NCBI RefSeq assembly: GCF_030268885.1
Contig: NZ_BSSA01000015.1
Location: 1 to 64,000 of the forward strand
DNA from: Kitasatospora phosalacinea
Lineage (GTDB): Bacteria; Actinomycetota; Actinomycetes; Streptomycetales; Streptomycetaceae
Reading direction: 5' to 3'
DNA length: 64,000 nucleotides
The translations under genes and the position numbers were made by a program. The notes beneath the pieces are model-generated. The model was given only the letters and a program-made list of their open reading frames with translations, searched no databases and was not told the origin of the DNA. Shown in pieces: positions 24,578-32,189 of the stretch (positions are counted from its first letter, which is position 1; every line of letters begins with the position of its first letter).

Positions 24578-25096
24578 ATGCCCCACCCCACCCCCGCCGA
24601 TGGCCCGGCGCCGGACAGTCGGCTCCACGACGACCTGCACTGGCTGCTGGCCCGGCTCAAGCAGGGTCTCGCCACCGCGCAGGCTCCGGCCCTCCGGGCG
24701 CACGGCCTGTCGCTGTGGGGCTACACGGTGCTGATGGCGGTGGTCGACGCACCGACCAGGAGTCAGTTGGCCCTGGCGCAGGCGGTCTCCGTCGACAAGA
24801 GCAAACTCGTCCTGGTCATCGACGAGTTGGAGGCCGCCGGACTGGTGCGCCGCCGACCCGACCCGGCTGACCGGCGGGCCCGCATCGTCGAGGCCACCGA
24901 CACCGGCCGCCGCGTCCTGGACGCCGCGCGCGAGGACGTCCTGGCGATCGAGGACCACCTGCTGGCCGATCTGGAGCCGCGGGCCCAGCAGTCCCTGCGC
25001 GCCCTGCTCGCCGGGCTGGTCGGCGAGCCTGTCGTCCGGGTCGAGAACGGCCGGGAGTACGAGGGGCCCTGCGCCCCTGCGCCGAGCGACACCTGA
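24578..25096 (+). CDS. MarR-family transcriptional regulator
   Basis: A 172-residue winged-helix regulator (MPHPTPADGPAPDSRLH). The domain spans about 20-155 with the recognition region TRSQLALAQAVSVDKSKLVL and the wing RRRPDPADRRARIVEATDTG, where the DxRxR motif is intact. No cysteine typical of redox-sensing MarR proteins occurs in the core. It is divergent from azoR-SDR with an inverted-repeat operator between them, so it most likely represses itself and those genes, responding to quinone- or phenol-like ligands. Confidence 0.92.
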   Translation: MPHPTPADGPAPDSRLHDDLHWLLARLKQGLATAQAPALRAHGLSLWGYTVLMAVVDAPTRSQLALAQAVSVDKSKLVLVIDELEAAGLVRRRPDPADRRARIVEATDTGRRVLDAAREDVLAIEDHLLADLEPRAQQSLRALLAGLVGEPVVRVENGREYEGPCAPAPSDT

Positions 25097-25133
25097 CTCC
25101 GCGGTGGGGGGTGCTCCGGCGGGTGGTGGGGTG

Positions 25134-25742
25134 TCAGGGGCGGCGGGTGGCGAGCAGGGTGGAGAGGTCGGGGGCGAGGCGGACCTCGGTGGTGAGCAGG
25201 GCCGGGTGGTCGTACCAGACGGTGCGGCCGGTGTCGGGGGTGCCCCGGTAGGTGGGCGGCCAGGTGGTGAGCGGGGTGAGGTCGTCGACCACCAGGGTGC
25301 CGCCGGGGGTGAGCAGCTGCTCCGGGTCGGCGGCCGCGGTCTGCTTGCCGTTGCCGCCGCCGTCCAGCACCAGCAGGTCGAACGGGCCGTGCGGGTGGAT
25401 CGCGGTCCAGTCGCCGTGCAGCACCTCCAGGTCGGGTACGTCGGCGAACAACTCCCGTACCGCGGCCACGCGTTCGGCCTCCCGCTCGACGCTCACCACC
25501 CGTACGCCGGGGCGCCGCCCGGCCAGCAGCCAGCCCAGCCCGACTCCGCAGCCGGTGCCGGTCTCGCCGATCCGCCCGCCCGGGCCCGCGCCCGCGGCGA
25601 GGGCCTGCAGCAGCCGTCCGTGCTCCGGGCGACAGGACTGGTCGAAGCCCGTCCTGATCGCCAACTCGACGGCCCGGGCGACCGGTTCGGGCAACCCGGC
25701 GGTGTCGGTGGCGGCGTGGGCGGAGGTGCCGAGGACGGACAT
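25134..25742 (-). CDS. Class I SAM-dependent methyltransferase (O-methyltransferase-like)
   Basis: A 202-residue protein starting ATG 25742. SAM motif I is GGRIGETGTGCGVGLGWLL (about 56-74, with E-x-G-x-G-x-G), the acidic loop is VVSVEREAERVAAV and motif IV is DLLVLDGGGNGKQ. The overall layout matches caffeoyl-CoA/catechol O-methyltransferase relatives (methyltransferase family 24). No metal-binding DDxN pattern is clear. It stands alone between the convergent marR gene and the surface-protein gene. Substrate unknown. Confidence 0.85.
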   Translation of the reverse strand: MSVLGTSAHAATDTAGLPEPVARAVELAIRTGFDQSCRPEHGRLLQALAAGAGPGGRIGETGTGCGVGLGWLLAGRRPGVRVVSVEREAERVAAVRELFADVPDLEVLHGDWTAIHPHGPFDLLVLDGGGNGKQTAAADPEQLLTPGGTLVVDDLTPLTTWPPTYRGTPDTGRTVWYDHPALLTTEVRLAPDLSTLLATRRP

Positions 25743-25792
25743 GCCGTCACCCTAGCGTGGCACAGGGTGACGGCGGGGGCGGACGGCGAAGG

Positions 25793-26833
25793 TCAGCGCC
25801 GACGGCGGCGGGAGAGCGCCAGCGCTCCGGCGCCCAGCGCGCACAGGGCCAGTGCGGTGGCCCCCAGGGCGAGGGTGCTGCCGTCGGCGCCGGTGTCCGG
25901 CAGCGGGACGGGGGCCGGGCTGGTGGGCGTGGACGTGGGGGTGGGCATCGGGGTCGGGGTCGGAGTAGGGGTGGGCGTGGGCGTGGGCGTGGGCTCCTCG
26001 GTCGGGTGCGGGCTCGGGCTGGGGGAGGGGCTCGGCGACGGGCTGGGGCTGGGGTCGGCGTTCGGGCAGGTGACGTGGACCTCGCCGAGGCGGGCGTCGG
26101 TGATCTCGCCGGTGTAGAGCTGTCGGCCCTGCAGGTCGTTGAAGGTGCCCGAGACGTGGACGTCCAGCCAGGCATCCGCGGTGTACTGGCGGCTCTGCAC
26201 GGCCGGGTCGGCGTGCTGGGTGACGGTGACGTCCAGCGTGGAGGGCCCGATGGTGGCGGGCAGGCCGAGGTCCGCGCCGGTGATCCGGAGCTGGGTGGTG
26301 CCGACGCCGACCCGTCGGCCGAGGACGGTCACCTGGTCGCCGTCGGTGTGGTTGTACGCCAGCGCGAACGGGCCGACCGGCGGCGGCACGCACTCCGCGT
26401 ACGAGTCCAGGGAGGCGACCGAGCCGGCCTCGACCGGGCCGTAGTGGATCAGCTCGGTGGAGTTGAACCACACCACCAGGTCGGTGAGTTGGGCCTGCGC
26501 GAAGTACTTGGCGGTGGAGGTCTCGGTCCGGGTGGTGCGGGTGGCGATGCTGATCCGGGACAGCATCCCGTCCGGGTCCGAGGCGAAGTCCGCGGTGTCG
26601 CTGTCGGGCACCGTGCTGGAACTCGCGGTGCCGTACGTGCCGTGGTAGGCCGACAGGCCGATCGCCGGGACGTCCCGGGTGGTCAGTTGCACCAGCGTCG
26701 CGCTCGCCAGGTCCCCCGGTGCGGCGGACGCGGAACGTGCGGAGGGCAGCAGGGTGACCGCCGCGACGGCGCCGGTGGCGGCGAGGACGGCGGTGGCGGC
26801 GCGCAGCCGGGGCGCGTGGTGGAGGAGGGCCAT
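25793..26833 (-). CDS. LPDTG sortase-anchored surface protein with P-S/P-T stalk
   Basis: A 346-residue exported protein. ATG 26833 gives a signal peptide (RLRAATAVLAATGAVAAVTL ending about residue 37 at ASA-A). The mature domain (about 38-235) is beta-rich with a single internal Cys pair candidate and no recognised enzyme motif; it may be of the choice-of-anchor type. Then comes a 50-residue stalk of Pro-Ser and Pro-Thr dipeptides, followed by LPDTG, a hydrophobic helix GSTLALGATALALCALGAGA and RRRRR. This is a complete cell-wall sorting signal for a class A/E-like sortase. An alternative GTG start lies 9 bases upstream. Confidence 0.85.
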   Translation of the reverse strand: MALLHHAPRLRAATAVLAATGAVAAVTLLPSARSASAAPGDLASATLVQLTTRDVPAIGLSAYHGTYGTASSSTVPDSDTADFASDPDGMLSRISIATRTTRTETSTAKYFAQAQLTDLVVWFNSTELIHYGPVEAGSVASLDSYAECVPPPVGPFALAYNHTDGDQVTVLGRRVGVGTTQLRITGADLGLPATIGPSTLDVTVTQHADPAVQSRQYTADAWLDVHVSGTFNDLQGRQLYTGEITDARLGEVHVTCPNADPSPSPSPSPSPSPSPHPTEEPTPTPTPTPTPTPTPMPTPTSTPTSPAPVPLPDTGADGSTLALGATALALCALGAGALALSRRRRR

Positions 26834-27045
26834 CGACCACACATAACAGGGCGAAAGGGACGCCGCGGTCGGGACGCGCCCGCGGACGCCCCGGTGGTGG
26901 AGCGCGGCGGGGCCGGACGGCGCACCGGGTTCGTGTGCGACACTTCTGGGCGTTCCGGACGGACCGCCCCGGCTCCCGGTGGCGGCACCCGGTTCGCGGT
27001 GACGGTGACGGGCACGAGCGCGGGAGCGGGAGCGGGAGCAAGGGC

Positions 27046-28080
27046 GTGGACCAGCAGGACTTCGAGGCTGCGGGGGCCGCGGGCGCGGCGGGCGCGGCGC
27101 GGCACGGCGTCCTGGCCGCCCTCGCCGAGCGGCGGCGCACCGCGAGCCGCCCCGGTGCGCGCACCGACGGCCGGCGGATCGCCCTCGCCGTCGAGGGCGG
27201 CGGCATGCGCGGCATCATCTCCGGCGGCATGGCGCTCTCCCTCCACGAGGCCGGGCTCACCGGCGCGTTCGACGCCGTCTACGGGGCCTCCGCGGGGGCG
27301 CTGACCGGGGCGTGGCTGCTCAGCAGCGACCCCGGGCAGCTCGCGGGCTGGGCCGACGCCGAGTACGCCCGGGCGATGATCCGCCCCGGCAACCCGCTGC
27401 GCGGCCGTCCCGTCGTCGACCTGTACAACCTGGTCGAGCACCTCTACGCGCACGTCGCCCGGATGGACTTCGACGCGATCCTGGCCAACCCCACCACCCT
27501 GCACCCGCTCGCCACCCACACCGGCACCGGCGTCTCCACCGACCTCCACCCGCTGCTCACCGACCCGGCCCGGCTGCGCCTGGCCCTGCGCGCCAGCGCC
27601 GCGCTCCCGCTGCTCGCCGGGCCGCCCGTCGAACTCGACGGCAGCCACTACTACGACGCCGGACTGGCCGAGTCCGTCCCGTTCCGCACCGCGCTCGCCC
27701 AGGGCGCCACCCACGTGCTGGTGCTGCGTTCGCGCGGCCCGGTCGCGGCGACGGCGGGCCCGGCAGCGACGGCGGCAGCGGCCCCGGCGGCGGTCGTCCC
27801 TTCGCGCGGCTCCCGGATGATCGCCCGGACCGTGCTGCGGCGCTATCCGGCGGCGCTGCGCGACTCCTACCTGGCGCGGGCCGAACGGCTGCTGGCCGAC
27901 GAGGAGTTGCTCGGCCGTCACGACCTGGCCCCGCCCGCCGACGGCCCGGCGGTGCTCTCGGTCCGCCCCGGTCCGGACGCCCCGAAGGTCGGGCGCCTCG
28001 CCCGGGACCCGGCACTGCTGCAGGCCGCGCTGGCGGCCGGGCGGGCGGCCATGGACGACCTGCTCGCGCGCCTGCCCTGA
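27046..28080 (+). CDS. Patatin-like phospholipase
   Basis: A 344-residue patatin-family acyl hydrolase. GTG 27046 is chosen; upstream in-frame sequence is Gly/Ser/Arg-rich and probably non-coding. The oxyanion loop is EGGGMRGIISGG (51-56 core GGGMRG), the nucleophile elbow is YGASAGAL (Ser82), and the catalytic Asp lies in HYYDAGLAESVP (about 204), where the usual DGG/DGA reads DAG. An Ala/Pro linker near 230-245 interrupts the C-terminal part. No signal peptide is visible, so a cytoplasmic lipase or phospholipase is likely. Confidence 0.88.
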   Translation: MDQQDFEAAGAAGAAGAARHGVLAALAERRRTASRPGARTDGRRIALAVEGGGMRGIISGGMALSLHEAGLTGAFDAVYGASAGALTGAWLLSSDPGQLAGWADAEYARAMIRPGNPLRGRPVVDLYNLVEHLYAHVARMDFDAILANPTTLHPLATHTGTGVSTDLHPLLTDPARLRLALRASAALPLLAGPPVELDGSHYYDAGLAESVPFRTALAQGATHVLVLRSRGPVAATAGPAATAAAAPAAVVPSRGSRMIARTVLRRYPAALRDSYLARAERLLADEELLGRHDLAPPADGPAVLSVRPGPDAPKVGRLARDPALLQAALAAGRAAMDDLLARLP

Positions 28081-28264
28081 GCTCCCGGGCGGCGCCGGGT
28101 CGGGGGGCGCCGGGTCGGGGGCGCCGGGCCGACCGGTCCGAGGGCCGGGCGGGTCCGTCCGGGCGCCACCCACGGGTCGGCGCGGCGCGACTCCTGTCCG
28201 GGGCCGGCCGAACGGTTGTTCGTCGACGGGGAGTTGCCCGGCCGCGGCGGCCGTCCCGGGCCGG

Positions 28265-28795
28265 TCAGCCGGCCCGGCGCAGCAGGACGCCGCGGCTGCC
28301 CGGGGCGAGGCCATCCTGCGCGGGGAGCGGGGCGGCCAGGTCGATCTCCTCCACCAGCAGCCAGCCCTGCTGGGTGGAGAGCCACGGGCGCAGTCGTCCG
28401 TCGAGCGCGGACGGGGCGAGGGCGACGAACAGCAGGTCGGTGGGGAGGGCGTGCAGCAGTTCCAGGTCCTGGCCCGCGTGCAGGGTGTCGATCAGCAGGA
28501 CCGCGCCGAAGCGGCGGCGCACGGGGGGCGGGGCGGCGAGGTCGGCCCCGCTCAGCCGCAGCCGGGCCCGGCCGCGCAACCGGCTCCACAGCCGGGCCCG
28601 CAGCGCCGGGTCGGGTTCGGCGGCGTGCACGGTGTACCCGGCCCGCAGCAGGCGTCCGGTCAGCGCGCCCTCACCGGCGCCGAGTTCGGCCAGGGCGCCG
28701 CTGCCGGGCGGGCGGTGGCGGGTGACCCAGGCGGCGGTGGCGTCCAGCCGCTCGGCCTCGTACTCGGAGGCCAGCAGAGTCTCGGCCACGGTCAC
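28265..28795 (-). CDS. SAM-dependent methyltransferase
   Basis: A 176-residue methyltransferase starting GTG 28795 (MTVAETLLASEYEAERLDAT). Motif I is LAELGAGEGALTGRLLRAG (about 36-54) and the acidic residue ending strand 2 is in VHAAEPDPALRA. The layout resembles NodS-type N-methyltransferases but is short, and motif IV is the hydrophobic VLLIDTLHA. No signal for a specific substrate is present. It is transcribed away from the WXG100-like gene with about 160 bp between them, including an AT-rich patch at 28880-28915. Confidence 0.8.
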   Translation of the reverse strand: MTVAETLLASEYEAERLDATAAWVTRHRPPGSGALAELGAGEGALTGRLLRAGYTVHAAEPDPALRARLWSRLRGRARLRLSGADLAAPPPVRRRFGAVLLIDTLHAGQDLELLHALPTDLLFVALAPSALDGRLRPWLSTQQGWLLVEEIDLAAPLPAQDGLAPGSRGVLLRRAG

Positions 28796-28957
28796 GTCCC
28801 GTCGCAGGGGTCCAAACGGCCGCGATCGCGAGCCGCTACGACCCTAGCCACCTGGTTCGTTCGTGGTCCATACCAGCACGGCGAAAAATTTACGGTTCAC
28901 GGTCAATTCACAGAGTGGGGACGTTCGGTGAGGGCGCGGCGGTCCCGGCGGGGCGGG

Positions 28958-30598
28958 TCACTCCGCGGCTTCGAAGCCGTTGACCCCGTCCATGTCGTCG
29001 ACGGTGTCGAGGTCGAGCTCGAAGTCGTCGTCGTAGCGGCCGTCGTGTTCGGCGACGGGCTGGCGGTGGGGGGAGACCCGGCCCAGCTGGAGCGCCGGGT
29101 ACATGGCGGCGGGGTCGTCGGCGATGATGCCGTCGGGGTGGGCGGTGGCGTTCGGGTCCTCGGTGCTGACCCGGGTGCCACTGCCGCGGCGCTGGCCGCC
29201 GCGGAGGCCGGAGCCGCCGACCGGGCCGTAGCCGCCGTGGCCCATGGCCATCGCGCCCATCATGCCGGGCGGGACGGAGCGGCCCGCCGAGTTGGTCGTG
29301 GTGGAGGGGGAGGAGCCGCCCCCGGAGCCGGAGTTGGCGGTCCCCTCGGCGGAGGTCTGGGTCTCCAGGCGGGTGCTGCTCTTCGCGCTGCCCGACGAGC
29401 CGCTGCCCGGGACGGCGAGCCGGGTGGAGAAGCCGACGCCGCCCTGGGCGCCGACACCGCCGTGACCGCCCGCGGAGCCCGAGCCGGAACCGAGGTCCGA
29501 GCCGGAGCCCGAGCCCGAGCCCGAACCGTGCGAACCCCCCTTCAGCACCGGCTCCTTGAGGCCGAGGGTGTTGGTGCCACTGCTCCGGCCGCTGCCGCTG
29601 CCGGCCCGGGAGCCGGTCGGGCCGAGCTTGGGCATCAGCGCGGCGAACGCGGCGAGCCCGGCGTCGCCGCCGCCGATGCGGGGCGCGTTCAGCTGGGAGT
29701 GCGTGCCGCCGATCGTCGCGTTCGGGCTGAGCGGGTTGGCGGCGAGGGAGGTGAGGCTGTTCAGGACGGTGCGGTTGCTGTCCTCGTTCTCGTTGAGGTT
29801 CCCCGCCATCCTGTCCATCTTGTCGGCGGTGTCGCGGAACGAGGCGAGGATCCGCTTGAGGACGTCCTCGGCGATGGTCTGCAGCACCTTCTCGGCGGCC
29901 TCGATCACCAACTTGCCGAACTTGTCGCCGGATTCGCCCATCTTCAGGCTCTGCACGATCCGCTTGAAGTTGGTGCCGTGCGTCTCGATGTCGTCCGCGT
30001 CGCGGCGCAACCCGGCCGCGCACTCGGCGAGTTGGGCGAGGTCGATGGAGAATCCCTGGCCGTTGGAGTTGTTGGCCGGGGTGGGCAGGACCTTCTCCGC
30101 GGCCTTCACGATCATGTCCTCGATCGGCCGGGTGATGGTCTCGGCGAGCTTGCCGACCGCCGCCTCCAGCAGCTGGTTCATGATCTCGCGGCCCATCCGC
30201 AGCACCGCCGCCGCGCTCCACGGGCCGGTGGACGAGGCGGCGGCCAACTGCGCCTGGATGGAGAAGAGCTGGGCGATGGACTGGGTCTTGGCCAGCTCGA
30301 CCACCACGGCCGCGGCGCGCAGCACCTTGGCCACCGTGTGGCAGATCTCGGTGATCTTCTTGGAGTACTTGGTGATGGTGCTCCACAGCTCGGAGAGCCG
30401 GTCCGCCGAAGCGCCCTGGTAGACCTCGTGCAGCAGGGCCAGCGCCTTGTCCGCCGTCATCTGGGCGCCGTCCAGCGCACCGGCGAACTTCTCCAACTGG
30501 TCGGCCAGTTGGTTGAGCTCGTCCTCGTTGGCCCCCGGGAAGCGCACGCCGAGGAGGCCGATGAGGTGGTTGAGCCCCGATGGTAGTTCCACAGCCAT
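28958..30598 (-). CDS. Large WXG100-like protein, putative type VII effector
   Basis: A 546-residue protein starting ATG 30598 (MAVELPSGLNHLIGLLGVRF). Residues 1-200 are helical (ANEDELNQLADQLEKFAGAL, LHEVYQGASADRLSELWSTI) and resemble the WXG100-like N-terminal domain found on actinobacterial polymorphic toxins and CpnT. A second helical part (about 200-330) contains FRDTADKMDRMAGNLNENED. The remaining 200 residues are Gly/Ser repeats followed by an acidic tail, without any recognised toxin domain. There is no signal peptide. Secretion by an ESX system encoded elsewhere is inferred. A gene of unknown function is divergent from it. Confidence 0.75.
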   Translation of the reverse strand: MAVELPSGLNHLIGLLGVRFPGANEDELNQLADQLEKFAGALDGAQMTADKALALLHEVYQGASADRLSELWSTITKYSKKITEICHTVAKVLRAAAVVVELAKTQSIAQLFSIQAQLAAASSTGPWSAAAVLRMGREIMNQLLEAAVGKLAETITRPIEDMIVKAAEKVLPTPANNSNGQGFSIDLAQLAECAAGLRRDADDIETHGTNFKRIVQSLKMGESGDKFGKLVIEAAEKVLQTIAEDVLKRILASFRDTADKMDRMAGNLNENEDSNRTVLNSLTSLAANPLSPNATIGGTHSQLNAPRIGGGDAGLAAFAALMPKLGPTGSRAGSGSGRSSGTNTLGLKEPVLKGGSHGSGSGSGSGSDLGSGSGSAGGHGGVGAQGGVGFSTRLAVPGSGSSGSAKSSTRLETQTSAEGTANSGSGGGSSPSTTTNSAGRSVPPGMMGAMAMGHGGYGPVGGSGLRGGQRRGSGTRVSTEDPNATAHPDGIIADDPAAMYPALQLGRVSPHRQPVAEHDGRYDDDFELDLDTVDDMDGVNGFEAAE

Positions 30599-30735
30599 TG
30601 CCGCCCCCAGCTGCTGCCCGCGGTAAGTCCCTGATCGCGCAGTGCGACGATACACACAGCGGACGACAACGACCACCTGACCGATCCATCTCGGGCACAT
30701 TGTGGGCGAACCTGCACAACGTTACGGTGTGCGCC

Positions 30736-31584
30736 ATGGCATGGGGATCATGGTGGCGCGGCCGGTCCGGCACCGGCCCGGGCGCGCCCGGCGGGAGTGC
30801 GGAACGGCCTTCCGCGCAGGCGGTGTTGGGTGCGGTGGCGGACGAACTGTCCGCGCTGCACGGCGAGCAGTGGCGGGTCGAGGGCGAGGAGGTGCGCGGG
30901 CCCGGCGCGTTGGCGGTGCGGCTCGGCGAACCGCGGGAGGACGACCCGGACCGGCTGGAGCTGGTGTTCCTGGCCGACCGGGACCGCCCGGAGACCGCCG
31001 TGCCGGACCAACTCGCCGGAGCCGACGGCGGATTCGGCGTCGGCGGATTCGGCGTCGGCGGTGGCACCGGGGGTGGAGGTGCCGGGGGCGGCGACCAGGA
31101 CCCGCTGCGCCGGGGCGTCGAGGTGTGGGCGTCCACCGCGGGCGCCGCGCTGATCGAACTCGTCGCCCACAACGGCCGGTTCGCCGGTCACCTGGACCCG
31201 ACCGACCCGGACGGCCTGCCCGGCTGGCACGCCATCCACGGCGGCGTGGTCGGCTGGGGCACCGGCAAGCGCTTCCACGACGTGCAGGACTGGCTGGTCC
31301 GCAACCCCGTCCTGCCCGCGCTCGCCCCGGCCCTGGGCGGTGACCTCGGACGGGACCAACTCGTCGGCGTCCAGGTGTGCTTCGGCGGCGGCGCCGGTCG
31401 GCGGACGGCCGAGGTCCGGGTGCACGGGGAGGTGCACGCCGCCGCGTCCGCGGCGCTCGCCGCGCTGGACTGGCCGCGGGTCACCGAGGGCGACGCCTAC
31501 GCCCGGACCTTCGTCCTGCTGGTGCGCCGCGCCGGGGCCCGCCCCCCGGCCGAGGTCGGCCTCCGGGCGGCCGGGCGGAAGTGA
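30736..31584 (+). CDS. Conserved protein of unknown function, divergent from WXG100-like gene
   Basis: A 282-residue soluble acidic protein starting ATG 30736 (MAWGSWWRGRSGTGPG). After a low-complexity N-terminus come two alpha/beta halves separated by a Gly-rich insert (GGFGVGGFGVGGG, about 97-115). The second half contains WHAIHGGVVGWGTGKRFHDV and QDWLVRNPVLPALAPALG, which look like conserved motifs. No catalytic signature or membrane segment is evident. The divergent arrangement with the WXG100-like gene, 137 bp apart, makes a chaperone or immunity role possible, but this is only contextual. Confidence 0.7.
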   Translation: MAWGSWWRGRSGTGPGAPGGSAERPSAQAVLGAVADELSALHGEQWRVEGEEVRGPGALAVRLGEPREDDPDRLELVFLADRDRPETAVPDQLAGADGGFGVGGFGVGGGTGGGGAGGGDQDPLRRGVEVWASTAGAALIELVAHNGRFAGHLDPTDPDGLPGWHAIHGGVVGWGTGKRFHDVQDWLVRNPVLPALAPALGGDLGRDQLVGVQVCFGGGAGRRTAEVRVHGEVHAAASAALAALDWPRVTEGDAYARTFVLLVRRAGARPPAEVGLRAAGRK

Positions 31585-31662
31585 GCCGAGGGGGCGTGAG
31601 CCCGGGCGGGGTGCCGGGAACCCCCGGCACCTCCGGGCGCCCGGAGCGCGGCTCGGGCATGT

Positions 31663-31679
31663 CCTGACGGTCCGTCAGG
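31663..31679. terminator. 17-bp palindrome between convergent genes
   Basis: CCTGACGG (31663-31670), T, CCGTCAGG (31672-31679) is a perfect palindrome between the ends of the plus-strand unknown gene and the minus-strand Nudix gene. A second partial copy, GCCGTCAGGGGGCC, follows at once. The location favours a bidirectional terminator; the same core occurs upstream of cvnA at 44687-44701. Confidence 0.5.
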
Positions 31680-31685
31680 GAGCCG

Positions 31686-32189
31686 TCAGGGGGCCTGCGG
31701 GGGCGTCGGGTAGTGCCAGGTGCCGCCCGGGGCCCGGTAGTTCGGCAGCCAGGCCGACAGGACCTGTGCGGACGGGTAGAACATCGGCTCGGGGAGCGCG
31801 TCCACCGCGACGCGCTCCCAACCGGCGCAGGCGTGCGGCTCGGTCACCAGCGCCTCGGCCAGGCTCGGCGGGGCCAGCACCGCCGCCGTCACCCGGGTGC
31901 GGCCCAGTTCGTGGTCGAGCAGCACCGCCAGCACCCGCATCTGCTCGGCGGGCAGCACGATGCCGGTCTCCTCGGCCAACTCCCGCGCGGCAGCCGCCTC
32001 GAAGGACTCGCCGGGGTGGTCCACCTTGCCGCCGGGCAGGCTCCAGGTCGGCGACTCCCCGGCGGTGGTGCGCCGTCCGATCAGCACCCGCCCGTCCCCG
32101 GTCGGCACGATCACGCCCGCGCCGACCAGCGGCGGCAACGGGTGTGCGGTGGCCGGGGGCCGAGCGCCGATGGAGTGGACGTCCGTCAC
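31686..32189 (-). CDS. Nudix hydrolase
   Basis: A 167-residue protein starting GTG 32189 (MTDVHSIGARPP). The Nudix box reads GGKVDHPGESFEAAAARELA followed by EETGI; the REx-EE core is intact, but one extra residue separates the leading GG from the GE compared with the canonical GX5EX7REUXEEXGU. The protein resembles nucleotide-pyrophosphatase Nudix proteins for (d)NTPs or nucleotide sugars. The start overlaps the stop of the upstream zinc-ribbon SDR-like gene by 4 bases (GTGA), so the two are co-translated. Confidence 0.9.
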   Translation of the reverse strand: MTDVHSIGARPPATAHPLPPLVGAGVIVPTGDGRVLIGRRTTAGESPTWSLPGGKVDHPGESFEAAAARELAEETGIVLPAEQMRVLAVLLDHELGRTRVTAAVLAPPSLAEALVTEPHACAGWERVAVDALPEPMFYPSAQVLSAWLPNYRAPGGTWHYPTPPQAP

